From an uncultured Clostridia bacterium (lineage in GTDB: Bacteria > Bacillota > Clostridia > TANB77 > CAG-508): a stretch of DNA of 15,527 nt. This document shows, piece by piece, positions 14,172 to 15,527 of the stretch. Every line of letters begins with the position of its first letter. Within the stretch, counting starts at the first letter, position 1. The position numbers and the translations under genes were made by a program. The notes under the pieces were generated by a model. It was given only the letters and a program-made list of their open reading frames with translations, was not told where the DNA came from and did no database searches. The stretch spans positions 1 to 15,527 of the forward strand of contig CANPWI010000019.1 in assembly GCA_947584125.1 (NCBI GenBank), given 5' to 3'.

Positions 14172-14185
14172 TGACTAGAAAGTCA
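14172..14185 (-). promoter_or_regulatory. Hairpin at the 5' end of the 277-residue gene transcript
   Basis: TGACT-TTCT-AGTCA on the minus strand, a 5-bp stem, begins about 5 bases after the predicted transcript start. It may protect the mRNA end (inference). Confidence 0.35.
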
Positions 14186-14196
14186 TTTACACTTAT

Positions 14197-14225
14197 ATTA
14201 TAACATAACTTTACATAATTTACAA
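14197..14225 (-). promoter_or_regulatory. Promoter of the 277-residue gene
   Basis: TTGTAA (14220-14225), a 17-base spacer ending in TGT (extended -10) and TATAAT (14197-14202) read on the minus strand. The leader would be about 62 bases. The -35 lies just upstream of the BofC-like gene's stop codon, in the 105-base gap. Confidence 0.72.
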
Positions 14226-14233
14226 TACTATTT

Positions 14234-14806
14234 TTATTCATAATCTTCTAATGTTTTATTTAATTCTTCTGTTCCATACACCTTAATACCACTTTCTAAA
14301 TTTAGCAAATCATTTTGCGGTAAATATTGTGTAGATATTCCTGTTAGTTCCTTTAATACCTCTTCTCCTGTTTTATCAATTACATATACTGCAATAAATC
14401 CATCTTTTTCTTTTAATAAATAATGTTCATTGCAAAAACCCTGTTCTTCTTTTAAAAGAATTACCTCATCCTCTGTAAACTTTTCTACACTCCAATCCTC
14501 ATACTCATTTTGTATATCCTCTTCTGTCATATTTACTAATTCCCTTGGTAACTCAACATAAGAATTTATAGTATGCTTACAGTCTTTATAATACTTTTTC
14601 AAAACAAGCTTTGTATTTGGCCCTACCTTTACCTCATTCGAATTCGTTTCTATTATGCTATTATTTATTATATTTTCCTTTTGAGCAATTTCTACTATTT
14701 CTTCCTTTTCTTCTTTATTATTTAATTTATATAAATAAATTCCAGAAAACACAGATAAAATTAATACACTTATAATCATTATAAAAATTATAAAAAATCT
14801 TTTCAT
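14234..14806 (-). CDS. Membrane-anchored protein with BofC-like C-terminal domain
   Basis: The 190-residue protein begins MKRFF, with one membrane helix at about 4-27, so most of it lies outside the cytoplasm. After a polar linker, residues about 60-188 resemble the BofC C-terminal region: YEDWSV near 100, a VILLKEEQ strand, a GFIAVYVID strand, and an ESGIKVYGTEELNKTLEDYE ending comparable to the BofC tail. BofC in Bacillus spores restrains the signalling protease SpoIVB, but domains of this type also occur in proteins of unknown role, so a sporulation role here is only inference. The ATG follows AAGGA at 8 bases. A 6-bp TACTAC/GTAGTA hairpin (14820-14837) stands just before the ribosome site. 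It lies 76 bases downstream of the GLUG-repeat gene, perhaps in one transcript with it. Confidence 0.65.
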   Translation of the reverse strand: MKRFFIIFIMIISVLILSVFSGIYLYKLNNKEEKEEIVEIAQKENIINNSIIETNSNEVKVGPNTKLVLKKYYKDCKHTINSYVELPRELVNMTEEDIQNEYEDWSVEKFTEDEVILLKEEQGFCNEHYLLKEKDGFIAVYVIDKTGEEVLKELTGISTQYLPQNDLLNLESGIKVYGTEELNKTLEDYE

Positions 14807-14882
14807 AATCTCAGTCCTTTACTACTTTTTTGTAGTATTTACAAGATTTACTAATTTTATACAAAGAAATTTTATATATTTA

Positions 14883-15527
14883 TTATTTTAGTCTTGGATA
14901 ATTATTATCTACCCATTCCCAAATATTATCAAAATCCCAATCTATATAGCTATCTCGTGTCTTCATTTCAGTAGTAGATAAGCCTATTCCTCTAGCTGTT
15001 GAACTTGTTTTATCTATTCCTGAAGTTTGTGTATCCCAATATGAATTTATTACTGTTCCACTACCATCCTTTCCGATTAATCCTCCTAGATAACTATTTC
15101 CAGTAACTTTTCCTGTTGCATAACTCGTTTCTACTGTTCCCCAATTATATCCTATAAGACCTCCTATACATTTACCTACTGTTTCTACTTTTACTGTTGA
15201 ATAACTATTTTTTACAGTTCCCTTACTTCCATTTGTTCCTATCAAACCTCCTATAGGAGTATCTAACCCTTGATGAGTATCAGTATTTGTTATGCTTCCG
15301 CTTGTACACACTTTATTTATTGTTCCATTATTATATCCAGCTATTCCTCCTACATATGTTCCTGTTCCAGTTATTCTACAATCACTTAATTTTACATTTT
15401 CTACACTTCCTTCTTCTCCTACATATCCAAATAATCCTATATAATTATCACTTTTATTTAATACTTGCATATTACTTATGGTATGACCATTTCCATTGAA
15501 ATTTCCCTTAAATGGTTTTGAACTATT
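14883..15527 (-). CDS. GLUG-repeat surface-type protein, 5' end beyond window
   Basis: The frame is open to the window end, giving 214 visible residues; the true start lies outside. The first visible part, PFKGNFNGNGHTISNM, is the usual opening of such beta-helix regions. It is followed by repeats of the type YVGGIAGYNNGTI, PIGGLIGTNGSKGTV, CIGGLIGYNWGTV and YLGGLIGKDGSGTV, with YIGLFGYVGEEGSV before them. GLUG repeats form extended right-handed beta structures in secreted or cell-wall proteins, often adhesins or peptidase-linked. The C-terminus (GIGLSTTEMKTRDSYIDWDF to NNYPRLK) is a standard end of these repeat blocks. No sortase LPXTG motif, membrane anchor or cell-wall domain follows, so any anchor or catalytic domain must be N-terminal, outside this window. 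Confidence 0.88.
   Translation of the reverse strand, partial: NSSKPFKGNFNGNGHTISNMQVLNKSDNYIGLFGYVGEEGSVENVKLSDCRITGTGTYVGGIAGYNNGTINKVCTSGSITNTDTHQGLDTPIGGLIGTNGSKGTVKNSYSTVKVETVGKCIGGLIGYNWGTVETSYATGKVTGNSYLGGLIGKDGSGTVINSYWDTQTSGIDKTSSTARGIGLSTTEMKTRDSYIDWDFDNIWEWVDNNYPRLK
15010..15450 (-). repeat. Degenerate GLUG coding repeats
   Basis: Four to five units of about 30 residues each, encoding (Y/P/C)-(V/I/L)-GG-(I/L)-(A/I)-G-x-(N/D)-x-G-T-(I/V), recur in the last gene. At DNA level the shared core is a CCTCCTA-like word on the plus strand, recurring at about 75-120 base spacing. The repeats are protein-level and diverged, not tandem DNA copies. Confidence 0.7.

Noticed and set aside
15010..15450. 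Regularly spaced repeats that might suggest a CRISPR or tandem DNA repeat
   Set aside because: The repetition is at the protein level (GLUG units), with diverged DNA and an uninterrupted reading frame.
15287..15499. Plus-strand open frame over the GLUG-repeat gene
   Set aside because: The translation is a Leu/Phe/Tyr/His-rich shadow of the repeat region with no start signal.

Overview
The window is A/T-rich bacterial DNA with standard-code genes, Shine-Dalgarno sites and sigma-A-type promoters. An isoleucine-type T-box leader, a ClpE-type ATPase with a zinc finger, a type 2 (eukaryote-like) IleRS and a BofC-like protein together point to a low-GC Firmicute, most likely an anaerobic Clostridia-type organism. 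Species cannot be read from the sequence.

Layout. (1) 1-2600, minus strand: a DUF402 protein cut by the window edge, a MATE-like membrane protein, and a KilA-N domain protein with a near-perfect promoter that carries a palindrome in its spacer. (2) 2600-4140: a possible gene remnant, a tRNA-Gly(UCC) on the minus strand with its own promoter, and asd on the plus strand with two candidate promoters and a hairpin just before its RBS. (3) 4138-9445, minus strand: a T-box-controlled operon (DUF1653 protein, then ileS), a 70-residue unknown gene with its own promoter and terminator, and a cysteine desulfurase that converges on asd and shares its terminator. (4) 9521-13230: thymidine kinase (minus) diverging from a clpE-like gene and pgsA (plus), which form a two-gene operon. 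(5) 13237-15527, minus strand: an unrecognised 277-residue gene with visibly higher GC, a BofC-like anchored protein, and the C-terminal part of a GLUG-repeat surface-type protein running off the window.

Most of the window is housekeeping: aspartate-family amino acid synthesis, sulfur transfer, isoleucyl-tRNA charging, thymidine salvage, protein quality control and phospholipid synthesis. The accessory material is the KilA-N gene, the high-GC 277-residue gene and the GLUG protein. I see no CRISPR array, transposase, integrase or obvious defence or secretion system. The points most worth a second look are the ileS start, where the family-typical N-terminus lies in another frame from the rest of the gene, the foreign-looking 277-residue gene, the DUF1653 gene placed between the T-box and ileS, and a tRNA-Gly with a mismatched anticodon stem.
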